From: Streptomyces fodineus
GTDB taxonomy: Bacteria; Actinomycetota; Actinomycetes; Streptomycetales; Streptomycetaceae
Direction: 5' to 3'
DNA length: 64,000 nt
NCBI RefSeq assembly: GCF_001735805.1
Contig: NZ_CP017248.1
Coordinates: 7,316,001-7,380,000 of the forward strand
This document shows, in pieces, positions 43,003 through 51,012 of the stretch (positions within the stretch are counted from its first letter, which is position 1; each line of letters opens with the position of its first letter). The position numbers were made by a program, and so were the translations under genes. A model generated the notes under the pieces. It was not told the origin of the DNA and made no database searches. It saw only the letters and a program-made list of their open reading frames with translations.

Positions 43003-45090
43003 TCAGCGCTGGGCGGCGGCGATGGATTCCCGGGCCTTGCCGGCCACATTCTCGGCAGTGAAGCCGAACTCGCGGAAGAGCACCTTGCCGTCGGCGGAAG
43101 CACCGAAGTGCTCCAGGGAAACGATGCGGCCGGCGTCCCCGACGTAGCGGTACCACGTCAGCCCGATGCCCGCCTCCACGGCCACACGGGCCCTGACGGA
43201 CGGCGGGAGCACGGAGTCCCGGTACCCCTGGTCCTGCTCCTCGAACCACTCGACGGACGGCATCGACACGACACGCGTCGGGATGCCCTCGGCCTGGAGC
43301 TGCTCACGCGCCTCCACGGCCACATGCACCTCGGAGCCGGTGGCGATCAGGATCACCTGCGGCTCGCCGCCTTCGGCCTCGAACAGGACATAGCCACCCT
43401 TGGCCGCGTCCTCGTTCGGCGCGTACACCGGCACGCCCTGGCGGGTGAGTGCGAGGCCGTGCGGCTGCCCCTTGCCGAACTCCTTGGTGTAGCGCCGCAG
43501 GATCTCGCGCCAGGCGATCGCGGTCTCGTTGGCGTCCGCCGGGCGGACGACGTTCAGACCGGGGATCGCGCGCAGCGAGGCCAGGTGCTCGACCGGCTGG
43601 TGGGTGGGGCCGTCCTCGCCGAGACCGATGGAGTCGTGCGTCCACACGTACGTCACCGGCAGGTGCATGAGGGCCGACAGGCGCACCGCGTTGCGCATGT
43701 AGTCGGAGAAGACGAGGAACGTACCGCCGTAGACACGGGTGTTGCCGTGCAGCGTGATGCCGTTCATCTCCGCGCCCATCGAGTGCTCGCGGATGCCGAA
43801 GTGGATCGTGCGGCCGTACGGCTTGGCCTCGGGCAGCGGGTTGCCCTCGGGCAGGAACGAGCTTTCCTTGTCGATGGTCGTGTTGTTCGACCCGGCGAGG
43901 TCGGCGGAGCCGCCCCACAGCTCGGGGATCACCGCGCCGAGCGCCTGCAGCACCTTGCCGGAGGCGGCACGCGTCGCGACACCCTTGCCCGGCTCGAAGA
44001 CCGGGATCTTCTCTTCCCAGCCGGCGGGCAGCTCGCCCTTGCCGATGCGGTCGAACTCGGCGGCACGCTCGGGGTTGTCGTCCCGCCACTGCTGCAGGGA
44101 CTTCTCCCACTCGGCCTTCGCCTGGGCGCCGCGCTCCAGGGCCTTGCGGGTGTGGGTGATCACCTCGTCCTCGACGGCGAAGCTCTTGTCCGGGTCGAAG
44201 CCGAGGACGCGCTTGGTGGCCGCGACCTCCTCCTCGCCCAGCGCCGAGCCGTGCGCGGCCTCGGTGTTCTGGGCGTTCGGGGCCGGCCAGGCGATGATCG
44301 AGCGCATCGCGATGAAGGACGGCTTGTCCGTGACCCGCTTCGCCTCCTGGATCGCGGCGTAGATCGCCTGCGGGTCCAGGTCGCCGTTGTCCTGGGCCTC
44401 CACGCGCTGCACATGCCAGCCGTAGGCCTCGTAGCGCAGAGCGGTGTCCTCGGACACGGCCGTCTCGGTGTCGCCCTCGATCGAGATGTGGTTGTCGTCC
44501 CACAGCAGGATCAGGTTGCCGAGCTTCTGGTGGCCGGCCAGCGAGGAGGCCTCCGCGGAGATGCCCTCCTGGAGGCAGCCGTCACCGGCGATGCAGTAGA
44601 TGAAGTGGTCGAAGGGCGACTCGCCCTGCGGGGCCTGAGGGTCGAACAGACCGCGCTCGTAGCGGGCGGCCATCGCCATGCCCACGGCGTTGGCGACACC
44701 CTGGCCGAGCGGACCGGTGGTGGTCTCGACGCCCTTGGTGTGCCCGTACTCCGGGTGGCCCGGGGTCTTCGAACCCCAGGTGCGGAAGGACTCCAGGTCC
44801 TCAAGCTCCAGGCCGAAGCCGGCCAGGTAGAGCTGGGTGTAGAGGGTCAGTGACGAGTGGCCGGCGGACAGCACGAAGCGGTCGCGCCCGACCCACTCCG
44901 GGTCGGCCGGGTCGTGCCGCATCACCTTCTGGAAGAGGGTGTACGCGGCCGGAGCCAGGCTCATCGCCGTACCGGGATGGCCGTTGCCGACCTTCTGTAC
45001 GGCGTCGGCGGCCAGGACACGGGCGGTGTCGACGGCTCGCTGGTCCAGCTCGGTCCACTCAAGGTCTGTGGTGGTCGGCTTGGTGCTCAC
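43003..45090 (-). CDS. tkt: Transketolase
   Basis: 695 residues from GTG 45090. TPP-dependent: GHPGTAMSLAPAAYTLF (substrate His), the GDGCLQEGISAEASSLAGHQKLGNLILLWDDNHISIEGDT metal/TPP motif, and the second-domain EHSMGAEMNGI and THDSIGLGEDGPTHQPVEHLASLRAIPGL. It exchanges two-carbon units between ketose and aldose phosphates. It is the first gene of the pentose phosphate operon; a TAGGCT -10-like box on the minus strand lies at 45188-45193. The ribosome site AGGAG is about 13 bases away, longer than ideal. Confidence 0.97.
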   Translation of the reverse strand: MSTKPTTTDLEWTELDQRAVDTARVLAADAVQKVGNGHPGTAMSLAPAAYTLFQKVMRHDPADPEWVGRDRFVLSAGHSSLTLYTQLYLAGFGLELEDLESFRTWGSKTPGHPEYGHTKGVETTTGPLGQGVANAVGMAMAARYERGLFDPQAPQGESPFDHFIYCIAGDGCLQEGISAEASSLAGHQKLGNLILLWDDNHISIEGDTETAVSEDTALRYEAYGWHVQRVEAQDNGDLDPQAIYAAIQEAKRVTDKPSFIAMRSIIAWPAPNAQNTEAAHGSALGEEEVAATKRVLGFDPDKSFAVEDEVITHTRKALERGAQAKAEWEKSLQQWRDDNPERAAEFDRIGKGELPAGWEEKIPVFEPGKGVATRAASGKVLQALGAVIPELWGGSADLAGSNNTTIDKESSFLPEGNPLPEAKPYGRTIHFGIREHSMGAEMNGITLHGNTRVYGGTFLVFSDYMRNAVRLSALMHLPVTYVWTHDSIGLGEDGPTHQPVEHLASLRAIPGLNVVRPADANETAIAWREILRRYTKEFGKGQPHGLALTRQGVPVYAPNEDAAKGGYVLFEAEGGEPQVILIATGSEVHVAVEAREQLQAEGIPTRVVSMPSVEWFEEQDQGYRDSVLPPSVRARVAVEAGIGLTWYRYVGDAGRIVSLEHFGASADGKVLFREFGFTAENVAGKARESIAAAQR

Positions 45091-45454
45091 CCTGGGTCAG
45101 GGCTCCTCTCCACATGTCGGTCGCCGGTCTTCGGGGCATGCGCGCCCACCCGGCCGCCGGCGTGCTTCTGCCCGCCGGCCGCTGCCGAGCCTACCCTCGT
45201 GAGGACGTGCATTTTTTCGAGTGTTTCCAGACTGCCGGGACTCTCTCGGATCCGCCTCCCGACTGGCCGACAGGCCATTTGGCACATGAATACGGCGGCG
45301 GTCATCTGAGCGCTCAATCGAGTGCCGGGTCCCCTCTTATGGGGCGCCCGCCAACACGACCCCACCCCCGCGAAGGCCGGGGTATGGGCAACGTCTAAAG
45401 TGGCGTGGTACGCGCGAGCCTTTACCGGGACTTCACACGGGGAGGCTTGCTGGG
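45091..45454. promoter_or_regulatory. Divergent promoter region of tkt and ctaB
   Basis: 364 bp. Minus-strand -10 candidate TAGGCT at 45188-45193 for tkt; plus-strand -10 candidate TAAAGT at 45396-45401 for ctaB, 54 bp before its start. The stretch 45205-45300 is less GC-rich, including a run of six T. No operator-grade palindrome was seen. Confidence 0.4.
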
Positions 45455-46426
45455 ATGTCTCTGTCAGGGGTGTGCGTGACGGCCGTCGAATCCCGTCCAG
45501 CGGGCTCGCTCGGTGCTGCGAGCCAGGGCCCGGTTCACCGGCCGTTCGGGGCCCGTGTCAAGGCTTTCGTGGCGCTGACCAAGCCGCGGATCATCGAGCT
45601 GCTGCTCATCACCACCGTTCCGGTGATGTTCCTGGCGCAGCAGGGCGTGCCGGACCTGAAGCTGGTCCTCCTGACCTGCGTCGGCGGCTATCTCTCGGCG
45701 GGCGGCGCCAACGCGCTGAACATGTACATCGACCGGGACATCGACGCCCTGATGGACCGCACCTCGCAGCGGCCGCTGGTGACCGGCATGGTCAGCCCGC
45801 CCGAGTGCCTGGCCTTCGGCATCACCCTCGCGGTCGTCTCGACGCTGCTCTTCGGCCTCACCGTCAACTGGCTGAGCGCCTGGCTCTCCCTCGGCGCGCT
45901 CCTCTTCTACGTCGTCGTCTACACGATGCTCCTCAAGCGGCGTACGTCGCAGAACATCGTGTGGGGCGGCATCGCGGGCTGCATGCCCGTGCTGATCGGC
46001 TGGTCGGCCGTGACGGACTCGCTTTCCTGGGCGCCGGTCATCCTGTTCATGGTGATCTTCTTCTGGACCCCGCCGCACTACTGGCCGCTGTCCATGAAGG
46101 TGAAGGACGACTACGCGCGTGTGGGCGTGCCGATGCTGCCGGTCATCGCCTCCAACAAGGTGGTCGCCAAGCAGATCGTCATCTACAGCTGGGTGATGGT
46201 CGCCGTCTCCCTGCTCCTCACCCCGCTCGGCTACACCGGCTGGTTCTACACGGCCGTCGCCCTGGCCGCCGGCGGATGGTGGCTGTGGGAGGCGCACGCG
46301 CTGCAGAACCGGGCCAGGGCCGAGGTCATGGGCGCGAAGCTGAAGGAGATGCGGCTGTTCCACTGGTCGATCACCTATGTGTCGCTGTTGTTCGTGGCGA
46401 TCGCGGTGGACCCGTTCCTGCGCTGA
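45455..46426 (+). CDS. ctaB: Protoheme IX farnesyltransferase (heme O synthase)
   Basis: 323 residues from ATG 45455 (GGGGAGG nine bases before; GTG 45476 is also possible). UbiA-family prenyltransferase with the first Asp-rich motif NALNMYIDRDIDALMDRTSQRPL near residue 85 and the second loop YTMLLKRRTSQNIVWGG near 160. About eight membrane helices. It attaches farnesyl to heme B to make heme O for cytochrome oxidases. The next step, heme A synthase, is at 48086. It is divergent from tkt, the normal actinobacterial order. Confidence 0.96.
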   Translation: MSLSGVCVTAVESRPAGSLGAASQGPVHRPFGARVKAFVALTKPRIIELLLITTVPVMFLAQQGVPDLKLVLLTCVGGYLSAGGANALNMYIDRDIDALMDRTSQRPLVTGMVSPPECLAFGITLAVVSTLLFGLTVNWLSAWLSLGALLFYVVVYTMLLKRRTSQNIVWGGIAGCMPVLIGWSAVTDSLSWAPVILFMVIFFWTPPHYWPLSMKVKDDYARVGVPMLPVIASNKVVAKQIVIYSWVMVAVSLLLTPLGYTGWFYTAVALAAGGWWLWEAHALQNRARAEVMGAKLKEMRLFHWSITYVSLLFVAIAVDPFLR

Positions 46427-46471
46427 CACACGCCGGGCGTACGTCACAGCGCCCTGCTCTCGCCAGCTGAT

Positions 46472-46488
46472 CTACTCGTGAGTAGCAT
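46472..46488 (+). promoter_or_regulatory. Palindrome overlapping a -10 box, leaderless start
   Basis: CTACTC-GT-GAGTAG (46472-46485) overlaps TAGCAT (46483-46488), a -10-like hexamer ending 7 nt before the ATG at 46496. No Shine-Dalgarno is present. A repressor here would directly block transcription of the small gene. Confidence 0.55.
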
Positions 46489-46495
46489 CCTGTGC

Positions 46496-46816
46496 ATGGC
46501 AGACACGCAGCAGGTTGACGCGAGGGCCGAGCGCAAGGTGGCCAAGCTCGCCCGGGAGATCAGCGCCTTCGCCAGGGCACACGGCGGCGCCGAGGGCCAG
46601 GTGGCCTACATCGGCGAACGCGGCGCCCGCATCGTGCTCGTCGGCGAGGACGGCGGCTGGGGCGACCTGGTGGCCCCCAGTACGGAGATCGCCGAGAAGG
46701 CCGTCGAGAAGTCCGGCATCACCGTCCACGAGTCCTTCGACGGCGAGTTCGCGGCGAAGGTGAAGACCGGTTCGTACGAATGGAAGCGCATGGCCGGCAT
46801 CCAAATCGGCGGTTGA
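46496..46816 (+). CDS. Conserved small hypothetical protein
   Basis: 106 residues from ATG 46496; the frame opens at 46478 inside the promoter palindrome. Amphipathic N-terminal helix (ARAERKVAKLAREISAFARAHG), then short strands (EGQVAYIGERGARIVLVGEDGGWGDLVAPS), another helix (STEIAEKAVEKSGI) and a final strand-Trp motif ending KTGSYEWKRMAGIQIGG. Soluble; no catalytic motif. This alpha/beta layout recurs in a streptomycete family I cannot name. Lies between ctaB and the amidohydrolase but has its own promoter and a terminator hairpin, so it is monocistronic. Confidence 0.75.
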   Translation: MADTQQVDARAERKVAKLAREISAFARAHGGAEGQVAYIGERGARIVLVGEDGGWGDLVAPSTEIAEKAVEKSGITVHESFDGEFAAKVKTGSYEWKRMAGIQIGG

Positions 46817-46821
46817 GCAAG

Positions 46822-46840
46822 GCGCCCCCGATGGGGGCGC
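46822..46840 (+). terminator. Hairpin after the small gene
   Basis: GCGCCCCC-GAT-GGGGGCGC, a compact 8-bp stem five bases after the stop. Confidence 0.8.
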
Positions 46841-46969
46841 GGGGAATTGCGGGATCGGCCACATGCGGTCCGAAGCCGCCAAATAACCCGCAGCCCCGAG
46901 CTCATCCGCGACCTCGAACCCCGTTCACCCGTTAGGCCGGTCAAAGCCGGCGCACGCGGGAAGGTCGGG

Positions 46970-48079
46970 ATGATCGAGACGCCGTCCCTCGTGGACCAGT
47001 ACTGCCACGGCGTACTGCGAACAGAGCTGGGCCTGGGCACCTTCGAGGCTCAGCTCTCCCGCACCGAGGGCCCACCCGCACCCGGCACCACCCTCTTCGA
47101 CACCCAGACGGGATTCGCCGTACGGCGCTGGTGCCCGCCCCTGCTCGGCCTGGAACCGCACTGCCCGCCCGCCCGCTATCTGGCCAGGCGCCGGGAACTG
47201 GGCGTCCTGGAGGCGGGCCGCAGGCTGCTGCGCGGCAGCGGCATCACCACCTACCTGGTCGACACCGGCCTGCCCGGCGACCTCACGGGCCCCGCCGAGC
47301 TGGCCTCCGCCGGCTGTGCCCGGGCCCATGAGATCGTCCGGCTGGAGCAGCTCGCGGAGCAGGTCGCCGACACCTCCGGCACCGTCGAGTCCTTCCTCGC
47401 CAACCTCGCCGAGTCGGTGCACGGCGCCGCCGCGAACGCGGTCGCCTTCACCTCCGTCGCGGGCCTCGGACACGGACTGGCACTGGCGCCCGAGCCGCCG
47501 GGACCGGGGGAGGTGCGGGGCGCGGCCGGCCGCTGGCTGGCCGGGCGACGGGTCGGCGGGCCGCTCAAGGATCCGGTGCTGCTGCGGCACCTGCTGTGGA
47601 ACGCGGTCGCCTCGGGCCTGCCCCTGCAACTGCACGCCGGGCTCGGCGAGCCGGGCTCCCGCATCGACCGCACCGACCCCGTGCTGCTCACCGACTTCGT
47701 GCGGGCCACAGCCGGCCTCGGCACCGACCTGATCCTGCTGCACGGCTACCCGTACCACCGCCACGCCGCCCACCTGGCCGGCGTCTTCCCGCACGTCTAC
47801 GCCGACTGCGGCGCCGCCCTGGTCCGCACCGGCGCCCGCGCGGCCACCGTCCTCGCCGAGATCCTGGAGCTGGCCCCCTTCGGCAAGATCCTCTTCTCCA
47901 CCGGCGCGCACGGCCTGCCCGAACTGCACGTCGTCGGCGCCCGCCTCTTCCGCGAGGCCCTGGCCCGGGTCCTGGGCACCTGGGTCGCCGAGGGCGCCTG
48001 GTCCCTGGCGGACGCCCAGCGGGTGGCCCGGATGGTCGCCGCGGACAACGCCCGGCGGGTGTACCGGCTGAGCGGCTGA
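46970..48079 (+). CDS. Amidohydrolase family protein
   Basis: 369 residues from ATG 46970 (GGGAAGG just before); the frame reaches 46847 without similarity. The TIM-barrel metal sites are recognisable: LVDQYCHG at the N-terminus (one His rather than HxH), LPLQLHAGLGEPG, LILLHGYPYHRHAAHLAGVFPHVYADCG and the ILFSTGAHG Asp/Gly region, similar to the amidohydrolase-2 domain of FluG-like proteins. The usual first HxH is DQYCH here, so metal binding may be altered. Reaction unknown. It is convergent with ctaA and not obviously part of heme metabolism. Confidence 0.8.
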   Translation: MIETPSLVDQYCHGVLRTELGLGTFEAQLSRTEGPPAPGTTLFDTQTGFAVRRWCPPLLGLEPHCPPARYLARRRELGVLEAGRRLLRGSGITTYLVDTGLPGDLTGPAELASAGCARAHEIVRLEQLAEQVADTSGTVESFLANLAESVHGAAANAVAFTSVAGLGHGLALAPEPPGPGEVRGAAGRWLAGRRVGGPLKDPVLLRHLLWNAVASGLPLQLHAGLGEPGSRIDRTDPVLLTDFVRATAGLGTDLILLHGYPYHRHAAHLAGVFPHVYADCGAALVRTGARAATVLAEILELAPFGKILFSTGAHGLPELHVVGARLFREALARVLGTWVAEGAWSLADAQRVARMVAADNARRVYRLSG

Positions 48080-48085
48080 CGGCGG

Positions 48086-49096
48086 CTACGCGCGCGTGCC
48101 CACCGTCACCTCGGCCGAGGGGCCGGGCAGGTCGAGACCGGTCTCCGGGCGTTCGCGCAGTGCCAGCAGGATGCGCAGGACGCCGATCCAGACCAGGCAC
48201 GAGCCGAACATGTGCAGGGCCACCAGCAGCTCGGGCAGGTGGGTGAAGTACTGCACGTAACCGATCACACCCTGGCCGAGGAGGATCAGGAACAGATCGC
48301 GCGTGCGCGCCGACGGCCCCTTCGGCGCGTCCACCGCCTTCAGCACGAACCACAGCGCGAACGTCAGCGTCACCACGATCCAGGCGAGCACCGCGTGCAG
48401 CTTGGCCACCGTCTCCCAGTCGATGGGGATCCGCTTGACCTCGCTGGAGTCACCCGCGTGCGGCCCGGCTCCGGTCACCACCGTGCCGGCCGCGATGAGC
48501 AGCAGGGACGCGGCCACCAGGAACCACACCAGCTGCTGCACGGCCTTGCCGACCAGCGGCCGGGGCGCGCCGTCGCCCTCGCGGGTGCGCTGCCACATCA
48601 CCGCGGCGACCGTGGTCAGGGCCGTCGCCAGCAGGAAGTGGGCCGCGACGGTGTACGGGTTGAGGCCGACCAGCACCACCACGCCGCCGAGGATCGCGTT
48701 GCTCATCACCAGCCAGAACTGCGCCCAGCCCAGCCGGGTCAGGCTGCGCCGGTACGGCTTCTCGGAGCGGGCGGCGATGATCGCCCAGCCGACCGCGGCG
48801 CACAGCACGTACGTCAGCATCCGGTTGCCGAACTCGATCGCGCTGTGGTAGCTCAGCGCGCTCGTCGGGGTCAGCGAGCCGTCGGTGCACTCCGGCCAGG
48901 TCGGGCAGCCGAGGCCGGAGCCGGTCAGGCGTACGGCGCCGCCGGTGACGACGATGACCACCGACATCACGAGCGCGGCGAGGGCGGCCCGCTGGACCGT
49001 CCGGGGGGTCGGGGTCCAGCGTGCGGCGATGAAGGCGAGCGGGTTGCGCACGGCCGCGGCGGCGTCGGCGGGGTTCAGCTTGGGCACGCCCACCAT
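48086..49096 (-). CDS. ctaA: Heme A synthase (COX15/CtaA)
   Basis: 336 residues from ATG 49096; an ATG at 49135 would add 13 residues with no family match, and neither has a strong ribosome site. Eight membrane helices in two four-helix halves with paired heme-ligand His: FGNRMLTYVL (first), NPYTVAAHFLLATA, KLHAVLAW and LVALHMFGS. The Cys pair GLGCPTWPEC in the first outer loop is typical for the actinobacterial/Bacillus type. It oxidises the C8 methyl of heme O, completing the pathway begun by CtaB at 45455. Confidence 0.94.
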   Translation of the reverse strand: MVGVPKLNPADAAAAVRNPLAFIAARWTPTPRTVQRAALAALVMSVVIVVTGGAVRLTGSGLGCPTWPECTDGSLTPTSALSYHSAIEFGNRMLTYVLCAAVGWAIIAARSEKPYRRSLTRLGWAQFWLVMSNAILGGVVVLVGLNPYTVAAHFLLATALTTVAAVMWQRTREGDGAPRPLVGKAVQQLVWFLVAASLLLIAAGTVVTGAGPHAGDSSEVKRIPIDWETVAKLHAVLAWIVVTLTFALWFVLKAVDAPKGPSARTRDLFLILLGQGVIGYVQYFTHLPELLVALHMFGSCLVWIGVLRILLALRERPETGLDLPGPSAEVTVGTRA

Positions 49097-49144
49097 CGTA
49101 GGCCGCCGCTTGTGCACGCTTTCACGAGGGTCCACCGTGACGGC

Positions 49145-49918
49145 TCACTCCCAGCGGAAGAACTTCCCCGCGGCGGCCAGCCCGACGACCGCCCACACGG
49201 CGAGAATCCCCAGGTCGCCCCACGGCACCCCGGCGCCGTGCCGGAGCACGTCCCGCAGGCCGTCCGACAGCGCGGAGATGGGCAGCAGCCCGAGCACGGC
49301 CTGCGCGCCCGAGCCGAACTTGTCCAGCGGCACGAGGACACCGCCGCCGACGAGCAGCAGCAGGAAGACGAGGTTGGCGGCGGCCAGGGTCGCCTCGGCC
49401 TTCAGCGTGCCCGCCATCAGCAGGCCGAGCCCGGAGAACGCGGCCGTACCCAGAATCAGCAGCAGGAGCACGGTGGCCGGGTCGCCGTGCGGGGACCAGC
49501 CCAGCGCGAAGGCGATCGCGGTCAGCAGGATCACCTGGAGGACCTCGGTGACCAGCACGGCCGCCGTCTTGGCGGTCATCAGGCCCCAGCGGGGCAGCGG
49601 CGAGGAGGCGAGCCGCTTGAGCACGCCGTAGCGGCGCTCGAAGCCGGTCGCGATGGCCTGTCCGGTGAACGCCGTCGACATCACGGCGAGCGCCAGGATG
49701 CCGGGCGCGAGGAAGTCCACCGCCTTGCCCTTGCCGGTGTCCACGATGTCCACCGAGCTGAAGAGCACCAGCAGCAGGGTCGGGATCACCACGGTCAGCA
49801 GCAGCTGCTCGCCGTTGCGCAGCAGCATCTTCGTCTCCAGCGCCGCCTGCGCCGCGATCATGCGGGGGAGGGGCGCCGCACCCGGCTTGGGGGCGTATGT
49901 ACCGGTTGCAGTCGTCAC
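49145..49918 (-). CDS. ABC-2 type transporter permease
   Basis: 257 residues from GTG 49918, with GGAG eight bases before. Six membrane helices with an ABC-2 layout: LLLTVVIPTLLLVLFSSV, LAPGILALAVMSTAFTGQAIATGFERRYGVLKRLASSPLPRW (the ABC-2 signature) and LIILGTAAFSGLGLLMAG. An exporter of the drug/polyketide type. Its GTG overlaps the stop of the 31-codon mini-ORF at 49915, which itself overlaps the ATPase stop, so translation is coupled in relay. The substrate is unknown; in streptomycetes this pair sits next to heme A synthase. Confidence 0.9.
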   Translation of the reverse strand: MTTATGTYAPKPGAAPLPRMIAAQAALETKMLLRNGEQLLLTVVIPTLLLVLFSSVDIVDTGKGKAVDFLAPGILALAVMSTAFTGQAIATGFERRYGVLKRLASSPLPRWGLMTAKTAAVLVTEVLQVILLTAIAFALGWSPHGDPATVLLLLILGTAAFSGLGLLMAGTLKAEATLAAANLVFLLLLVGGGVLVPLDKFGSGAQAVLGLLPISALSDGLRDVLRHGAGVPWGDLGILAVWAVVGLAAAGKFFRWE

Positions 49919-50010
49919 GAGCGCAGCTCCTTGCCCGTCAGCTCCAGGCTGTGTCCTCCCGGGGGCCAACCCCCGGACCCCCGGCCGATCTCCGCGTGAG
50001 CCGGAATCAT
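49915..50010 (-). CDS. 31-codon mini-ORF formed by duplication of the ATPase gene end
   Basis: It reads from ATG 50010 (ATGA overlap with the ATPase stop) to a TGA at 49915-49917 (GTGA overlap with the permease start). Its last ten residues, LELTGKELRS, are the same as the last ten of the ATPase, because 29 bp of DNA are duplicated. The first 21 residues (MIPAHAEIGRGSGGWPPGGHS) are new. Two stop-start overlaps in a row mean that a ribosome finishing the ATPase can re-initiate here and then again at the permease. Whether the peptide has any role is unknown; its value may be purely to preserve coupling. Confidence 0.55.
   Translation of the reverse strand: MIPAHAEIGRGSGGWPPGGHSLELTGKELRS
49919..49947 (-). 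repeat. 29-bp direct repeat, copy at the permease start
   Basis: Identical to 50011-50039. On the minus strand it encodes the LELTGKELRS end and carries the GGAG used by the permease GTG. Confidence 0.9.
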
Positions 50011-50930
50011 GAGCGCAGCTCCTTGCCCGTCAGCTCCAGAAAAACGTCCTCCAGCGTGTGCCGCTCCACCGAGATCCGGTCCGGCATCACGCCGTGCTGG
50101 GCGCACCACGAGGTCACGGTGGCCAGCAGCTGCGGGTCGACCTTGCCGACGATCCGGTAGCTGCCCGGGGTCAGCTCGGAGGCCGTGCAGTCGGCCGGGA
50201 GCGCCTTGAGCAGCGAGCCCACGTCGAGGCCGGGGCGGCCGGTGAAGCGCAGGGTGTTCTCGGCGCCGCCCTTGCACAGCTCCTCGGGAGAGCCCTGGGC
50301 GATGACCCGGCCTCCGTCGATGACCGCCACGTCGTCGGCGAGCTGCTCGGCCTCTTCCATGTAGTGCGTGGTGAGGATCACCGAGACGCCGTCGGCGCGC
50401 AGGTCCTCGACCAGGTCCCAGGTGGCCCGGCGGGCCTGCGGGTCGAGCCCGGCCGTCGGCTCGTCCAGGAACACCAGCTCCGGGCGTCCCACGACGGCCA
50501 TGGCGAGCGCGAGCCGCTGCTGCTGGCCGCCGGACAGCCGCCGGTACCCGGTCCGGCCGCAGGAGCCCAGCCCCAGCCGCTCGATCAGCGCGTCCACGTC
50601 GAGGGGATGCGCGTGCAGCCTGGCCACGTGGCGCAGCATCTCGTCGGCCCGGGCGCCGGAGTAGACGCCGCCGGACTGGAGCATCACCCCGATACGGGGA
50701 CGCAGCTCGGCGGACTGCCGTACCGGGTCGAGGCCCAGGACGCGCACCGTGCCGGAATCCGGCCTCCGGTACCCCTCACAGGTCTCGACCGTGGTCGTCT
50801 TCCCCGCCCCGTTGGGACCGAGTACGGCGGTCACGCCCGCCCCGGCCACCAGGTCGAGGCCGTCCACGGCGGTCTTCGTGCCGTACCGCTTCACCAGGGC
50901 CTGGACCTGGACCACGGGCTCGTTTCGCAT
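50007..50930 (-). CDS. ABC transporter ATP-binding protein (DrrA-like)
   Basis: 307 residues from ATG 50930. Walker A GPNGAGKTT near residue 40, signature LSGGQQQRLALA, Walker B LVFLDEPTAGLDP and His switch TTHYMEEAEQL. The C-terminal 80 residues are the DrrA-type extension ending LEDVFLELTGKELRS. It powers the ABC-2 permease at 49145. No Shine-Dalgarno precedes the start; TAGACT ends about 10 bases upstream on the minus strand, so it may be leaderless. The 29-bp end of this gene is duplicated downstream. Confidence 0.94.
   Translation of the reverse strand: MRNEPVVQVQALVKRYGTKTAVDGLDLVAGAGVTAVLGPNGAGKTTTVETCEGYRRPDSGTVRVLGLDPVRQSAELRPRIGVMLQSGGVYSGARADEMLRHVARLHAHPLDVDALIERLGLGSCGRTGYRRLSGGQQQRLALAMAVVGRPELVFLDEPTAGLDPQARRATWDLVEDLRADGVSVILTTHYMEEAEQLADDVAVIDGGRVIAQGSPEELCKGGAENTLRFTGRPGLDVGSLLKALPADCTASELTPGSYRIVGKVDPQLLATVTSWCAQHGVMPDRISVERHTLEDVFLELTGKELRS
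50011..50039 (-). repeat. 29-bp direct repeat, copy at the ATPase end
   Basis: Original copy, coding for the last codons of the ATPase. The repeat distance is 92 bp. Confidence 0.9.
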
Positions 50931-51012
50931 GAATCCAGAGTCTAGGGAGGGGCCGGACCGCTCGGGCGCGGGGGTGCGGGAAGTCCTCCGCACGGGACTG
51001 CCCGGCGCCGGG

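Noticed and set aside
43108..44853. 581-codon plus-strand frame over transketolase
   Set aside because: Antisense shadow; transketolase motifs lie on the minus strand.
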